Assembly: GCF_000422445.1 (NCBI RefSeq)
Contig: NZ_KE383839.1
Coordinates: 252,321-316,320 of the forward strand
Length of the DNA stretch: 64,000 nt
Direction: 5' to 3'
Source: Paenibacillus assamensis DSM 18201
GTDB lineage: Bacteria; Bacillota; Bacilli; Paenibacillales; Paenibacillaceae
Part shown: positions 16,376 to 25,262 of the stretch, piece after piece
Layout of the letters: each line of letters begins with the position of its first letter
Numbering within the stretch: the first letter of the stretch is position 1
Program-made: the position numbers and the translations under genes
The notes under the pieces: generated by a model
What the model was told of the DNA's origin: nothing
Database searches by the model: none
What the model saw: only the letters and a program-made list of their open reading frames with translations

Positions 16376-17590
16376 GTGGCACGCGTGTTATATGTAACGA
16401 TCCCAGCAGAAGGTCACGTAAATCCAACATTAGGCTTGGTAAAGCAGCTAGTCGACAATGGAGAAGAAGTGGTTTACATGAACGTAGAACCATTTCGGAA
16501 TAGGCTGGCTCAGACCGGAGCGGAATTCCGAGCCTATTCTATCAATGAACAATTATTTGTAGAACTTGGCTTGAGTCCCACCGAATATACACATCCACAT
16601 CACCTCACCGAATTTATACTTCGAGGCATGATTGAACCCATTATTCCTGAAGTGTTACGCTTAATTGAAAATGATTCCTTTGATTATGTTATAGTTGATT
16701 CCTTATTCGGTTGGGGCGGCGCTATTTTAGGTGAGAAGCTTGGTATCCCACTTATATGCTCTGCAACGAATTTTGCATTTGATAAGCCTGTATCCCATGT
16801 TATTAAAATGAAAGAAGCAGACGATAACCTCGATGTGGAAGCTCTATGCGTGAGATTAACGACTTCAGCAGAGAGGGTTGCATCAGCATGCAAGGTGACT
16901 GTACCTGCGCTAGATGATATTACTCGCCAGTACGGTCAACTGAAAGTTGTATTTACAAGCCGCTATTTCCAACCTGAATCGGAAAAATACGATGATAGCT
17001 ACATCTTTTCTGGTCCTTCCATTTCACCGCGTCCTGACGCTCCATCTTTTTCATTTGATCAACTTCGTTCGAAGTATAACAAAGTCATATATATTTCCAT
17101 GGGCAGCATTTTGAATAAAGACATTGAATTTTATAAACTATGCTTCGAGGCTTTTAAAGATATACCGGCCCAATTCGTGCTGGCTAGTGGTAGAGAAACG
17201 GATATCACATCCCTTGAAGAAAGCATTCCCTCTAATTTCATCCTACAACCTTACGTTCCTCAACTGGAGATTCTGCAAAGAGCAGATGCCTTTGTGACAC
17301 ATGCAGGCATGAACAGTGCAAGTGAGGCTTTGTACTATCATGTGCCGCTTATCGCTATTCCATTAAGCTCTGACCAGCCGATTGTGGCGCAGCAGGCAGC
17401 ACATTTAGGAGCAGGAATTACATTGGATAAAGAACAGCTTACGCCTGAAACGCTGAAGCTCGCTGTGCTGAAGGTGCTGAACAACCCGATCTACAAGCAG
17501 CGTGCAAAAATGATTGGGGATTCGTTCCGTAGTGCTGGTGGATACCAAGAGGCTGCTGAGCGCATCATGTCTTTATTTTCGAAAGTGTAA
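16376..17590 (+). CDS. MGT-family (YjiC/macrolide-type) UDP-sugar glycosyltransferase, copy 1
   Basis: A 404-residue soluble GT-B fold enzyme of family GT1. The N-terminal PAEGHVNPTLGLVKQL carries the catalytic His. The C-terminal donor site is VTHAGMNSASEALYYHVPL followed by PLSSDQ, the classical GT1 signature. Such bacterial enzymes glucosylate small hydrophobic acceptors, including macrolides and plant phenolics. The GTG start has GGAGGTGG 6 nt upstream. It is the first of three tandem paralogues (the next at 17773 and 19245), each with its own promoter rather than one operon. It is the most divergent of the three, for example VTVPALDDITRQYGQL in the middle region. The acceptor is unknown. 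Confidence 0.9.
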   Translation: MARVLYVTIPAEGHVNPTLGLVKQLVDNGEEVVYMNVEPFRNRLAQTGAEFRAYSINEQLFVELGLSPTEYTHPHHLTEFILRGMIEPIIPEVLRLIENDSFDYVIVDSLFGWGGAILGEKLGIPLICSATNFAFDKPVSHVIKMKEADDNLDVEALCVRLTTSAERVASACKVTVPALDDITRQYGQLKVVFTSRYFQPESEKYDDSYIFSGPSISPRPDAPSFSFDQLRSKYNKVIYISMGSILNKDIEFYKLCFEAFKDIPAQFVLASGRETDITSLEESIPSNFILQPYVPQLEILQRADAFVTHAGMNSASEALYYHVPLIAIPLSSDQPIVAQQAAHLGAGITLDKEQLTPETLKLAVLKVLNNPIYKQRAKMIGDSFRSAGGYQEAAERIMSLFSKV

Positions 17591-17621
17591 CAAATAGAAT
17601 CTTGTCAGCCATCGTGATAGC

Positions 17622-17772
17622 TTGATCATCGTTAGGACCTGATCTATCATAATATGGTGGATATTTACATTGAAGTGCTAGAAAGATGGGAGACTTGCTC
17701 ACGAATAGAGTTAGTATTACAACATGATATGCAAAAGTGAACTTGCCCCATACATTGATGGAGGTGGAGTAA
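17622..17772 (+). promoter_or_regulatory. Promoter and hairpin leader of MGT gene 2
   Basis: TTGATC (17622-17627), N17, TATCAT (17645-17650). Leader arms TGGGAGACTTGCTCAC (17687-17702) and GTGAACTTGCCCCA (17737-17750) can form an imperfect stem just upstream of GGAGGTGG. Alignment with the leader of gene 3 is clear: GATCTATCAT, TATGGTGG and ACTTGCTCACG are conserved. Confidence 0.6.
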
Positions 17773-18984
17773 GTGGCACGCATACTGTATGTAAACATTC
17801 CTTCAGAAGGTCATGTTAATCCGACAATCGGATTAGTGAAGGAGCTAGTAGACAAGGGAGAAGAAGTTGTATATCTGTGTACGGAGGGTTATAGGAAAAG
17901 GATTCAGCAGACTGGGGCGGAGTTTCGAGCCTATCAAGTAAATGAAAATTTATTTGAAGAGCTTGGTTTTACACCTACGGAATCAAGGCATCCGCTGCAA
18001 TTCATCGATTTTATTCTCCGTGGCATTATTGAGCCCCATGTCCCTGAAATAGTGAGGCTTGTGCAAAATGAAACATTTGATTACTTCATTTATGATTCGA
18101 TGTTCGGCTGGGGTGGATCTATTTTAGAAGAGAAACTTGGAATTCCAGCCATATGCTCAGTTACACATTTTGCTTTTACGGGGCCTCTGGAACTTGAAGA
18201 ACCCTCTGTTGATTATGGCGACTTGGATATTGAAGGGCTGCATAAACAGACAACAAGTACGTTAGAGAGAATTGCCGATACGTATCAAGTTGCTGTTCCA
18301 GCGATTGAAGAAGTATTTTTCCATCATGGCATAAGTAAACTAGTGTTTACGAGCCGCTATTTCCATCCAGATGCAGATAAGCTTGATGATAGCTATATAT
18401 TAACGGGACCTTCCCTCACTCCTCGTTATGATGCTCCTGAATTTCCATTTGAATTGCTTCGATCCCGATATGAGCAAGTCGCATACATTTCCATGGGCAC
18501 TATAGTGAATAATGATGTGGAATTTTACAAGCTCTGCTTCGAAGCTTTTCAGGATATTCCGGTTCAATTTGTATTAGCTTGCGGCAAGGATACTGATCTA
18601 GATCCAATCGGAGATTGTATCCCACCTAACTTCATTATCGAACCTTATGTTCCCCAATTAGAAATTTTGCAACGAGCGGATGCCTTTATCACTCATGCTG
18701 GTATGAATAGTGCTAGTGAAGCGCTCTATTATGATGTACCACTTGTCACCATACCACTAACTTCGGATCAACCGTTAGTGGCTAAGCGGGTTGAAGAATT
18801 AGGGGCGGGAATTTATTTGGATAAGAATAGCCTTACTCCTGAAGGATTAAGATCCGCTTTGCTTCGAGTGCTTCAAGAGGAGTCGTATAAAAAACAGGCT
18901 AAACAAATCGGGGCTTCTTTCCGCGAGGCTGGTGGCTATGAAGAAGCTGCCAATCGCTTGATGTCTTTATTTTTGAAAGTATAA
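17773..18984 (+). CDS. MGT-family glycosyltransferase, copy 2
   Basis: A 403-residue GT1 enzyme closely related to its neighbours. It has PSEGHVNPTIGLVKELV, a distinctive FDYFIYDSMFGWGGS acceptor-domain segment, and ITHAGMNSASEALYYDVPL with PLTSDQPLV for UDP-sugar binding. GTG start with GGAGGTGG 6 nt upstream. Its separate promoter means it can be expressed independently of copy 1. Tandem duplication with divergence in residues 150-200, the acceptor-facing part, suggests the copies were kept for different acceptors; that is inference. Confidence 0.9.
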   Translation: MARILYVNIPSEGHVNPTIGLVKELVDKGEEVVYLCTEGYRKRIQQTGAEFRAYQVNENLFEELGFTPTESRHPLQFIDFILRGIIEPHVPEIVRLVQNETFDYFIYDSMFGWGGSILEEKLGIPAICSVTHFAFTGPLELEEPSVDYGDLDIEGLHKQTTSTLERIADTYQVAVPAIEEVFFHHGISKLVFTSRYFHPDADKLDDSYILTGPSLTPRYDAPEFPFELLRSRYEQVAYISMGTIVNNDVEFYKLCFEAFQDIPVQFVLACGKDTDLDPIGDCIPPNFIIEPYVPQLEILQRADAFITHAGMNSASEALYYDVPLVTIPLTSDQPLVAKRVEELGAGIYLDKNSLTPEGLRSALLRVLQEESYKKQAKQIGASFREAGGYEEAANRLMSLFLKV

Positions 18985-19091
18985 CTGCATCTCGTGAACA
19001 TACTATGGCTGTCTCCTATCAATGGAAGACAGCCATTTTGCTTATATTCCTCTACAGAAATGAAGCCATGAAAGTGATGTGAGTGATGAGG

Positions 19092-19244
19092 TTGATCGTT
19101 CCTTCAAGCTGATCTATCATAGTATGGTGGTCATTGCCATAAGTTCTGTATCTAGAAGCTGGGGACTTGCTCACGCATAGATTGAGAAATATAACTTCAT
19201 AGGTAGAAGTGAACTAGCCCCGAAAATAATCGGAGGTGGAGTAA
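19092..19244 (+). promoter_or_regulatory. Promoter and hairpin leader of MGT gene 3
   Basis: TTGATC (19092-19097), N17, TATCAT (19115-19120). Leader arms GGGGACTTGCTCAC (19161-19174) and GTGAACTAGCCCC (19209-19221). The right-arm change T to A (CTTGCC to CTAGCC) and the left-arm differences keep most pairs. CGGAGGTGGAG follows. Confidence 0.6.
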
Positions 19245-20453
19245 ATGGCACGCATACTGTATCTAAACCTTCCGGCAGAAGGTCATGTAAACCCGACATT
19301 AGGATTAGTAAAGCAGCTAGTTGAGAATGGAGAAGAAGTCGTTTACATGTGTACGGAGGATTATCGAGGGAAGTTGTCACAGACGGGGGCACAATTTTTA
19401 CCGTACGTATTGAATGAGCAAATTTTTAAAGAGTTAGGATTTAATCCAGCAGAAGTAAAACACCCACTGCAATTCACCGAATTTATGCTGCGCGGCATTA
19501 TCCAGCCTCATGTACCAGAGATTTTAAGGCTTACAAAGAATGAATCCTTTGACTTCATTTTATTTGATTCCATGTTTGGCTGGGGTGGACATATTATAGC
19601 AACACAACTAGGGATTCCATCTATTTGCTCCATAACCCACTTTGTTATCGCGAATGTTCCAGATTTCGAAATGCCGCCTGATGCTGTTGATTTTGATATG
19701 GATGGTCTACGTGATCGAATTATGAATGCGACACAACAAGTAGCTGCCGAATACAACCTTGATGTTCCATCCTTTGAAGAGGTTTCCCGACAAATTGGGC
19801 AGTATAAGCTCATATTCACGAGTCGCTATTTCCAGCCTGACGCGGATAAGCTTGATGATAGCTTCATATTTACGGGACCATCCATTATCCCTCGTCTTGA
19901 TGCTCCTGATTTTCCGTTTGAGCAGCTTCACTCTCGACATGATCAGGTCGTGTACATATCCATGGGTACGATTTTGAATAAAGATTTAGAATTTTATAAG
20001 TTATGCTTTGACGCCTTTAAAGATATCCCCGCTCAATTCGTATTATCATGCGGTAAAGACACCGATTTGGATCAGCTAGGAGATTGTATACCGCATCATT
20101 TCATCATCGAGCCTTATGTTCCACAGTTGGAAATTCTACAGCGAGCAGATGCTTTTATTACACATGCGGGTATGAATAGCACAAGTGAGGCTTTGTATTA
20201 TAATGTTCCACTTGTTATGATCCCACTAAGTTCCGATCAACCGGTTGTAGCGAAGCGGGTAGAGGAGCTAGGAGCAGGTATTGCCTTAGATAAAAATAAC
20301 CTTACTCCTGAAGTGTTAAAGTCAGCTTTGCTGCAAGTACTGGGGGATGCTTCTTTTAAACAGAATGCTAAGAAAATCGGTGATTCGTTCCGCGAAGCGG
20401 GTGGTTACGAAGCAGCTGCAAAGCATGTCTCGTCTTTATTTTCTAAAGTATAA
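19245..20453 (+). CDS. MGT-family glycosyltransferase, copy 3
   Basis: A 402-residue GT1 enzyme with PAEGHVNPTLGLVKQLV, FDFILFDSMFGWGGH and ITHAGMNSTSEALYYNVPL with PLSSDQPVV. It starts with ATG where copies 1 and 2 use GTG, all in the same GTAARTGGCACGC context. It is the last of the tandem triplet, followed by a strong hairpin. All catalytic and donor motifs are intact, so it should be active. The acceptor is not predictable. Confidence 0.9.
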   Translation: MARILYLNLPAEGHVNPTLGLVKQLVENGEEVVYMCTEDYRGKLSQTGAQFLPYVLNEQIFKELGFNPAEVKHPLQFTEFMLRGIIQPHVPEILRLTKNESFDFILFDSMFGWGGHIIATQLGIPSICSITHFVIANVPDFEMPPDAVDFDMDGLRDRIMNATQQVAAEYNLDVPSFEEVSRQIGQYKLIFTSRYFQPDADKLDDSFIFTGPSIIPRLDAPDFPFEQLHSRHDQVVYISMGTILNKDLEFYKLCFDAFKDIPAQFVLSCGKDTDLDQLGDCIPHHFIIEPYVPQLEILQRADAFITHAGMNSTSEALYYNVPLVMIPLSSDQPVVAKRVEELGAGIALDKNNLTPEVLKSALLQVLGDASFKQNAKKIGDSFREAGGYEAAAKHVSSLFSKV

Positions 20454-20491
20454 AATAGCGATTGAGCCTAAAGAGATTCAGTCTTATCATG

Positions 20492-20531
20492 TAAAAGGGC
20501 TTTCCCTATGTGGGAGAGCCCTTTATACGTA
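20492..20531. terminator. Bidirectional terminator between MGT gene 3 and the aldehyde dehydrogenase gene
   Basis: AAAAGGGCTTTCCC and GGGAGAGCCCTTT form a near-perfect stem between convergent genes, flanked by AT-rich tails. Confidence 0.8.
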
Positions 20532-20565
20532 AAGTTACATGTTGGCAACATGCAATCTCTTGTCG

Positions 20566-22044
20566 TTAATGTAAGTTGATCCAGACCGTCTTCACTTCCG
20601 TGTAGTTATCCAAAGCGTAGGAGCCCATCTCACGTCCTAAGCCAGACTGCTTATATCCTCCAAATGGAGCTGCCGCATCAAACACATTGTAGCAGTTCAC
20701 CCACACCGTGCCGACTCTTAGCTTGGCAGCCATTTCATGAGCGCGCTTAACATCTTGTGTCCATACGCCTGCTGCAAGACCGTAGTCCGAGCGATTGGCT
20801 TGTTCCACCAAGTCATCTAGCGTGTCATATGGCATTGCGGCAACTACCGGACCAAAGATTTCTTCACGAGCTATCGTCATAGCTGGGTCTACATTTGCGA
20901 ATATAGTCGGTTCTACAAAGTATCCTTGCTCATAAGGAACCCTTCCTCCCGTAAGCAATTCGGCACCTTCAGAACGTCCTTTATCAATATAGTGTTGGAC
21001 AGTTGCATGCTGCTCAGCGGATACGAGCGGTCCCATCTCTGTCTTCCAGTTCAACCCAGAGCCAAGTTTGATTTTTCTAGCGGCAGTAACCAGTTCAGAG
21101 ACGACGTTATCGTACTGCTTCTTTTGTACAAATAGACGTGAACCCGCTGAGCATACTTGCCCTTGATTGAACATAATACCTTGCAGCGCGCCTGGAATAG
21201 CTTTGGACAGATCTGCATCTGGGAAGATAATATTTGGTGATTTGCCGCCTAATTCCAATGTTACTTTCTTTACGGTAGCCGCTGCGTCTCTCATAATGAG
21301 TTTGCCGACAGAAGTGGAGCCTGTAAATGCAATTTTATCGACTTGCGGATGCCGTACAAGCGGTGCTCCAGCCGTCTCGCCATAACCAGGAATGACATTG
21401 ATGACGCCTTTTGGAAAGCCTGCTTCATGTGCCAATTGTGCCAAGTACAAGGCAGATAACGGCGTCTGCTCAGCTGGCTTCAATACAACTGTACAGCCTG
21501 TTGCAAGCGCAGCGCCCAACTTCCATGCAGCCATTAGAAGAGGGAAGTTCCAAGGGATAATCTGTCCAACAACACCTACTGCTTCATGTCGCGTATACGT
21601 AAGAAACTGATTGCTCGTCGGAATCGTTTGACCTGTCATTTTTGTTGCCCAGCCTGCGTAATAACGGAAATGCTCGATCGTAAGCGGAATATCCGCAGCT
21701 GTTGTCTCGCGGAGAGGTTTACCGTTGTCCAACGTTTCGAGCTGAGCTAACTCATCTTTATGTTCCTCAATTAGATCGGCCAGCTTATAAATCAAGCGAC
21801 TGCGGTCCGCAGGCTTCAAGCGAGACCATTCACCATGATCAAATGCTTCACGCGCTGCTCGAACCGCTCTGTCTACATCTTCTTCCTGAGCTTCATAAAT
21901 GCTAGCAAGCACATTGCCTGTAGCGGGATTGACGGACGTAAATACCTTGTGCTGCGCGGACTCCACCCATTCACCATTTATGTACAGCTTTTTCGTGCCT
22001 TGTAAAAAGGTTTGCACTTTGGGACTAACGGTCAGTTGTTCCAT
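20566..22044 (-). CDS. NAD(P)-dependent aldehyde dehydrogenase
   Basis: A 492-residue cytosolic ALDH that oxidises aldehydes to acids. It has the cofactor and oxyanion region IIPWNFPLLMAAWKLG, the general-base Glu in TLELGGKSPNI, the catalytic Cys in NQGQVCSAGSR, and EEIFGPVVA near the C-terminus. It resembles the DhaS/AldA-like group of broad-specificity enzymes in Bacillus. AAGGAG precedes the ATG. It is a single gene, convergent with the MGT triplet. The substrate is unknown. The CYP102-type gene in this window could generate fatty aldehydes or acids, but no direct link is visible. Confidence 0.92.
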   Translation of the reverse strand: MEQLTVSPKVQTFLQGTKKLYINGEWVESAQHKVFTSVNPATGNVLASIYEAQEEDVDRAVRAAREAFDHGEWSRLKPADRSRLIYKLADLIEEHKDELAQLETLDNGKPLRETTAADIPLTIEHFRYYAGWATKMTGQTIPTSNQFLTYTRHEAVGVVGQIIPWNFPLLMAAWKLGAALATGCTVVLKPAEQTPLSALYLAQLAHEAGFPKGVINVIPGYGETAGAPLVRHPQVDKIAFTGSTSVGKLIMRDAAATVKKVTLELGGKSPNIIFPDADLSKAIPGALQGIMFNQGQVCSAGSRLFVQKKQYDNVVSELVTAARKIKLGSGLNWKTEMGPLVSAEQHATVQHYIDKGRSEGAELLTGGRVPYEQGYFVEPTIFANVDPAMTIAREEIFGPVVAAMPYDTLDDLVEQANRSDYGLAAGVWTQDVKRAHEMAAKLRVGTVWVNCYNVFDAAAPFGGYKQSGLGREMGSYALDNYTEVKTVWINLH

Positions 22045-22200
22045 GTTATCCTTCGCTCCTTATTGAAAAGATGTCATTTGAACGAATAGGCTTATTGACT
22101 GTAAAGACCTACATAAATACTTATTAATGGTTCAAATGAATCTAGAACGAAAATAACGTGGAAATTAGCAATATCATTGAAAATCATAAACAAGCTTCAC

Positions 22201-22220
22201 TCGCATACAAATGTATGCGA
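22201..22220. repeat. 8-bp inverted repeat overlapping the 5' end of a small gene
   Basis: TCGCATAC-AAAT-GTATGCGA is a perfect dyad ending where the GAGGAG ribosome binding site begins. It could be an operator, or an mRNA hairpin that partly hides the ribosome binding site. Confidence 0.5.
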
Positions 22221-22234
22221 GGAGCGTGAACGAA

Positions 22235-22582
22235 GTGGACCAGAACGTACAACGATATTATGAATTAAAGCAGCAGCAAAAAGAAATTGAACAGGAATTA
22301 ACAGCGCTGCGGAGCGAAATACTCAACCATTGTACAGAACAGGGTGCATCCGAATTGGAATTGGAGCATTACAAGGTGAAGATTGTTCACCAAGAAAGAA
22401 AAGAATTTGATGACAACAAGCTTTATACAGCAGTAGTAGATCCAACGGTGTGGCGCATGCTGTCAAAGGCGGACCCTTCAAAAATTGCAAGTCTACTCAA
22501 GCTGAACTTTATTACGGAAGAGAAGATTAAAGATACGTATTCCACTAAAAAGATTTCGCTGCTTCAAGTGGATAAAAAGTAA
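22235..22582 (+). CDS. Small coiled-coil protein of unknown function
   Basis: A 115-residue hydrophilic protein. Residues about 5-35 (VQRYYELKQQQKEIEQELTA) form a likely coiled coil, followed by a compact region with HYKVKIVHQERKEFDD. This layout resembles phage or recombination accessory proteins that sense or wrap nucleases, but I do not recognise the family. GTG 22235 is chosen because GAGGAG lies 10 nt upstream. ATG 22211 lies inside an inverted repeat and precedes the ribosome binding site. A terminator follows. Confidence 0.6.
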   Translation: MDQNVQRYYELKQQQKEIEQELTALRSEILNHCTEQGASELELEHYKVKIVHQERKEFDDNKLYTAVVDPTVWRMLSKADPSKIASLLKLNFITEEKIKDTYSTKKISLLQVDKK

Positions 22583-22601
22583 ATTAGAGCTATCTTTCCT
22601 A

Positions 22602-22637
22602 ATGTCCCTTCCCACTAACTGGGCTACAGGGATATTT
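22602..22637 (+). terminator. Terminator after the small coiled-coil gene
   Basis: TGTCCCT pairs with AGGGATA and is followed by TTTTTT. Confidence 0.6.
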
Positions 22638-22744
22638 TTTGTGTGGATATATATGGTTTTTCTCAAGTTGAGGACATATGTCCTACCACTAATCGGTCGT
22701 TCTCCTTTTTAATAAGATCAAAACCAAGTGAGGTGACAGTGAGC

Positions 22745-23170
22745 ATGCGAGGGATTCTATTTGCAATTGCAGGAGGAGCGTTTATTACACTGCAAAGTGT
22801 AGCGAACGCTCGTATCAGCGAAGGCATAGGAAGTTGGCAAGCAGCAACCATTACACAGCTTACAGGCTTTGTAACTGCATTCATTATTTTCATGTTTGTC
22901 CGCGACGGGAAATGGCAGGACTTGAAGCAAGTTAAACCTTGGTATGCAGCAGGCGGGGCGCTTGCGGCGGTCATCATTTTTGGAAATATTGTGGCTATCC
23001 AACAAATAGGCGTTACGATGGCCGTATCTGGGGTGTTGATCGCACAGTTGATCATTACTTTCTTAATTGATAGTACGGGAGCGTTCGGTGTGGTGAAACA
23101 AAAAATGAGGCTGCCGCAATTTATCGGTATCGGCATGATGATAATTGGCGTTATTATACTTGGAATTTGA
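22745..23170 (+). CDS. YdcZ-type DMT superfamily transporter, subunit 1
   Basis: A 141-residue protein with five hydrophobic helices. It begins RGILFAIAGGAFITLQSVAN and contains IGSWQAATITQLTGF and KPWYAAGGALAAVIIFGN, the features of the DUF606/YdcZ family (half-size DMT transporters that probably pair). ATG 22745 has AGGTGA 8 nt upstream. A second YdcZ protein follows at 23985 after a Crp/Fnr regulator. The two probably form a heteromeric efflux or uptake pump. The substrate is unknown. Confidence 0.85.
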   Translation: MRGILFAIAGGAFITLQSVANARISEGIGSWQAATITQLTGFVTAFIIFMFVRDGKWQDLKQVKPWYAAGGALAAVIIFGNIVAIQQIGVTMAVSGVLIAQLIITFLIDSTGAFGVVKQKMRLPQFIGIGMMIIGVIILGI

Positions 23171-23224
23171 TAAAATGAAGGGAGAAGATATAGATTGATG
23201 AAAGGGTAGGGGCGGATACACGTT

Positions 23225-23923
23225 ATGGATGAAGTGAAAGATCAAGACCAGCTTGAACATTATTTGCAAGCCTATCAACTCAAGTCTATTTTTAATGAGC
23301 AGATACTGATGCATGTATCGTTGGCTCATTTTAAACAAGGCGAGTCTATTTGCACTCAAGGGGAGGCATCGCAATACTTATACATTCTCGTGAAAGGGAA
23401 AATTAAAGTCTACACGACGTCAGCAGAAGGAAAGGCACTTATTTTGTCTTTCAAGACACCGCTAGAAGTGATCGGGGATATTGAGTATTTACGAGGAATT
23501 GACTTTATCAATACCGTTGAGGCCGTTTCCCCTGTGTCGATGATCACAGTTCACCATCGTTGGCTGCGGAAATTTGGACAAGATTATGCGCCTCTGCTTA
23601 ATTTTTTACTCGACATTATTACTAGAAAGTTTTGCGTAAAATCAAACTCGATGAGTTTTAACCTGATGTATCCGGTTGAAGTTCGATTGGCAAGTTATTT
23701 GTTGTCGATCTCTTCTGATGAATCTGGTTACTTGTTCAATGGCCAACTGGGCACCGTTAGTCTAAGCGATGCAGCGAATTTAATCGGAACAAGCTACCGT
23801 CACTTGAATCGGATCATTCAGCAATTTTGTGCGGATGGGTTAGTGGAACGCAGCAAGGGTGGCATTCTGATAAAAAATCGGGAAGGACTTCGTGCACTAG
23901 CAGGCCGGAGTATTTATGAGTAG
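23225..23923 (+). CDS. Crp/Fnr family transcriptional regulator (YeiL-like)
   Basis: A 232-residue regulator. Residues about 10-130 form a cyclic-nucleotide-binding-fold sensor (KQGESICTQGEASQYLYILV, GKIKVYTTSAEGK). The C-terminal winged HTH includes GTVSLSDAANLIGTSYRHLN. No cysteine cluster for an FeS centre is present, so it is not an FNR-type oxygen sensor. It is sandwiched between two YdcZ genes (54 and 61 bp gaps) on the same strand and very likely controls them. The effector is unknown. Confidence 0.85.
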   Translation: MDEVKDQDQLEHYLQAYQLKSIFNEQILMHVSLAHFKQGESICTQGEASQYLYILVKGKIKVYTTSAEGKALILSFKTPLEVIGDIEYLRGIDFINTVEAVSPVSMITVHHRWLRKFGQDYAPLLNFLLDIITRKFCVKSNSMSFNLMYPVEVRLASYLLSISSDESGYLFNGQLGTVSLSDAANLIGTSYRHLNRIIQQFCADGLVERSKGGILIKNREGLRALAGRSIYE

Positions 23924-23984
23924 AGTAGACTGCTCGTAAATGAGGTGGAACATTTTTAATGACATAGGAAGGATGGACACTTCA

Positions 23985-24461
23985 ATGATAGGGATTATAC
24001 TGGCACTTCTATCCGGCTCTTTGGTCGGCTTGCAAAATATATTTAATAGCAAAGTGAATGAACATATCGGTTCGTGGGCGACGACTTCGTTAGTGCTTGG
24101 AACGGGGTTCTTAGCTTCCTTCATGATCGGCCTACTGGTTGAAGGAACGGATCTGTTTACTTTGCACCATACACAGCCTTGGTACTGGTTTAGCGGTATG
24201 ATTGGTGTAGGTGTTGTCATTAGCATTGTGAATGGCATCAAGCAGCTTGGGCCAACGTATGCGATCTCTATCTTACTTACATCCCAGTTAGTTTTTGCAC
24301 TATTATGGGATTCACTTGGCTGGTTTGGGTTGGAGCAAGTTCCTTTTACATCTAAGCAAATGTTTGGTGTCCTTATGATTGTGGGAGGCATATTGGTATT
24401 TAAGCTAAGTGGCGGAAAAGTAAAGAAGCAGGAGCAAGCTGGTAGGGCTGAGGCGGTTTAA
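23985..24461 (+). CDS. YdcZ-type DMT superfamily transporter, subunit 2
   Basis: A 158-residue membrane protein homologous to the one at 22745. It has MIGIILALLSGSLVGLQNIF, IGSWATTSLVLGTGFLA, PWYWFSGMIGVGVVISIVNG and a C-terminal helix ending in a basic tail. ATG 23985 follows AGGAAGGA. Upstream in-frame ATGs overlap or precede that site. With the first YdcZ protein it likely forms an antiparallel or heteromeric pair. Function by family only. Confidence 0.85.
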   Translation: MIGIILALLSGSLVGLQNIFNSKVNEHIGSWATTSLVLGTGFLASFMIGLLVEGTDLFTLHHTQPWYWFSGMIGVGVVISIVNGIKQLGPTYAISILLTSQLVFALLWDSLGWFGLEQVPFTSKQMFGVLMIVGGILVFKLSGGKVKKQEQAGRAEAV

Positions 24462-24528
24462 CAAAGCACTGCTCATAGTAAGCGGTTACCGAACGGGTAG
24501 GTTATTTGAAATGGGAGCTGGGGAACTG

Positions 24529-25245
24529 ATGTTGAAGACATATAAGACGTTATTATTTGATGTAGATGATACATTGTTGGACTTCGGTGCTGCTGAGCGG
24601 GCGGCGCTTCGTATGTTGTTTGATGGCCAGAACATAGCATTAACAGAGGAAATAGAAACACAGTATAAATGGATGAATCAAAGACTGTGGCAATCATTTG
24701 AGGAAGGTTTGATCGATCGGAATGAGGTCGTGAACACTCGGTTCTCTCTCTTATTTAAGGAATATGGGCAAGAAGTGGATGGATGTTTACTAGAGCAGAA
24801 ATATCGTAGTTATTTAGAAGAAGGACATCAACTGATTGATGGAGCACTGGAGTTGATTCGATCCTTGCACGATAAGTATGATCTGTACATTGTGACGAAC
24901 GGAGTATCGAAGACGCAGTATCGACGCTTGCAGGATTCAGGCTTATTGCCTTACTTCAAAGCTGTTTTTGTATCTGAAGATACAGGATATCAGAAGCCAA
25001 TGAAAGAATACTTCCAGTATGTATTTGATCGAATCCCTGGAATTATTCAGGAACAGGCGTTACTTATCGGTGATTCACTGAATGCTGATATCAGAGGCGG
25101 AATGCTGGCAGGATTGGATACTTGTTGGTTGAATCCAAGCATGAAGGAGATAGAAACAGGTATTTTACCTACTTATCAAATACAGACGCTTGAAGAGCTG
25201 TATCCCATTTTGCAAATAGAGAGAGATTCGGCCGTTATTTGTTAA
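24529..25245 (+). CDS. HAD-superfamily phosphatase (YjjG/YfnB-like)
   Basis: A 238-residue haloacid-dehalogenase-like hydrolase. Motif I is LLFDVDDTLLDF (nucleophile Asp and acid/base Asp), motif II is YIVTNGVSKTQ, the motif III lysine is in YQKPMKEYF, and motif IV is LIGDSLNADIRGG. The helical cap lies between motifs I and II. Length and motif spacing match YjjG/YfnB nucleotide house-cleaning phosphatases, which dephosphorylate non-canonical nucleoside monophosphates. ATG 24529 is preferred over ATG 24511 for its ribosome binding site position. It lies 17 bp before a 41-codon gene. Confidence 0.88.
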   Translation: MLKTYKTLLFDVDDTLLDFGAAERAALRMLFDGQNIALTEEIETQYKWMNQRLWQSFEEGLIDRNEVVNTRFSLLFKEYGQEVDGCLLEQKYRSYLEEGHQLIDGALELIRSLHDKYDLYIVTNGVSKTQYRRLQDSGLLPYFKAVFVSEDTGYQKPMKEYFQYVFDRIPGIIQEQALLIGDSLNADIRGGMLAGLDTCWLNPSMKEIETGILPTYQIQTLEELYPILQIERDSAVIC

Positions 25246-25262
25246 TTTTGAGGAGGAAGTGC

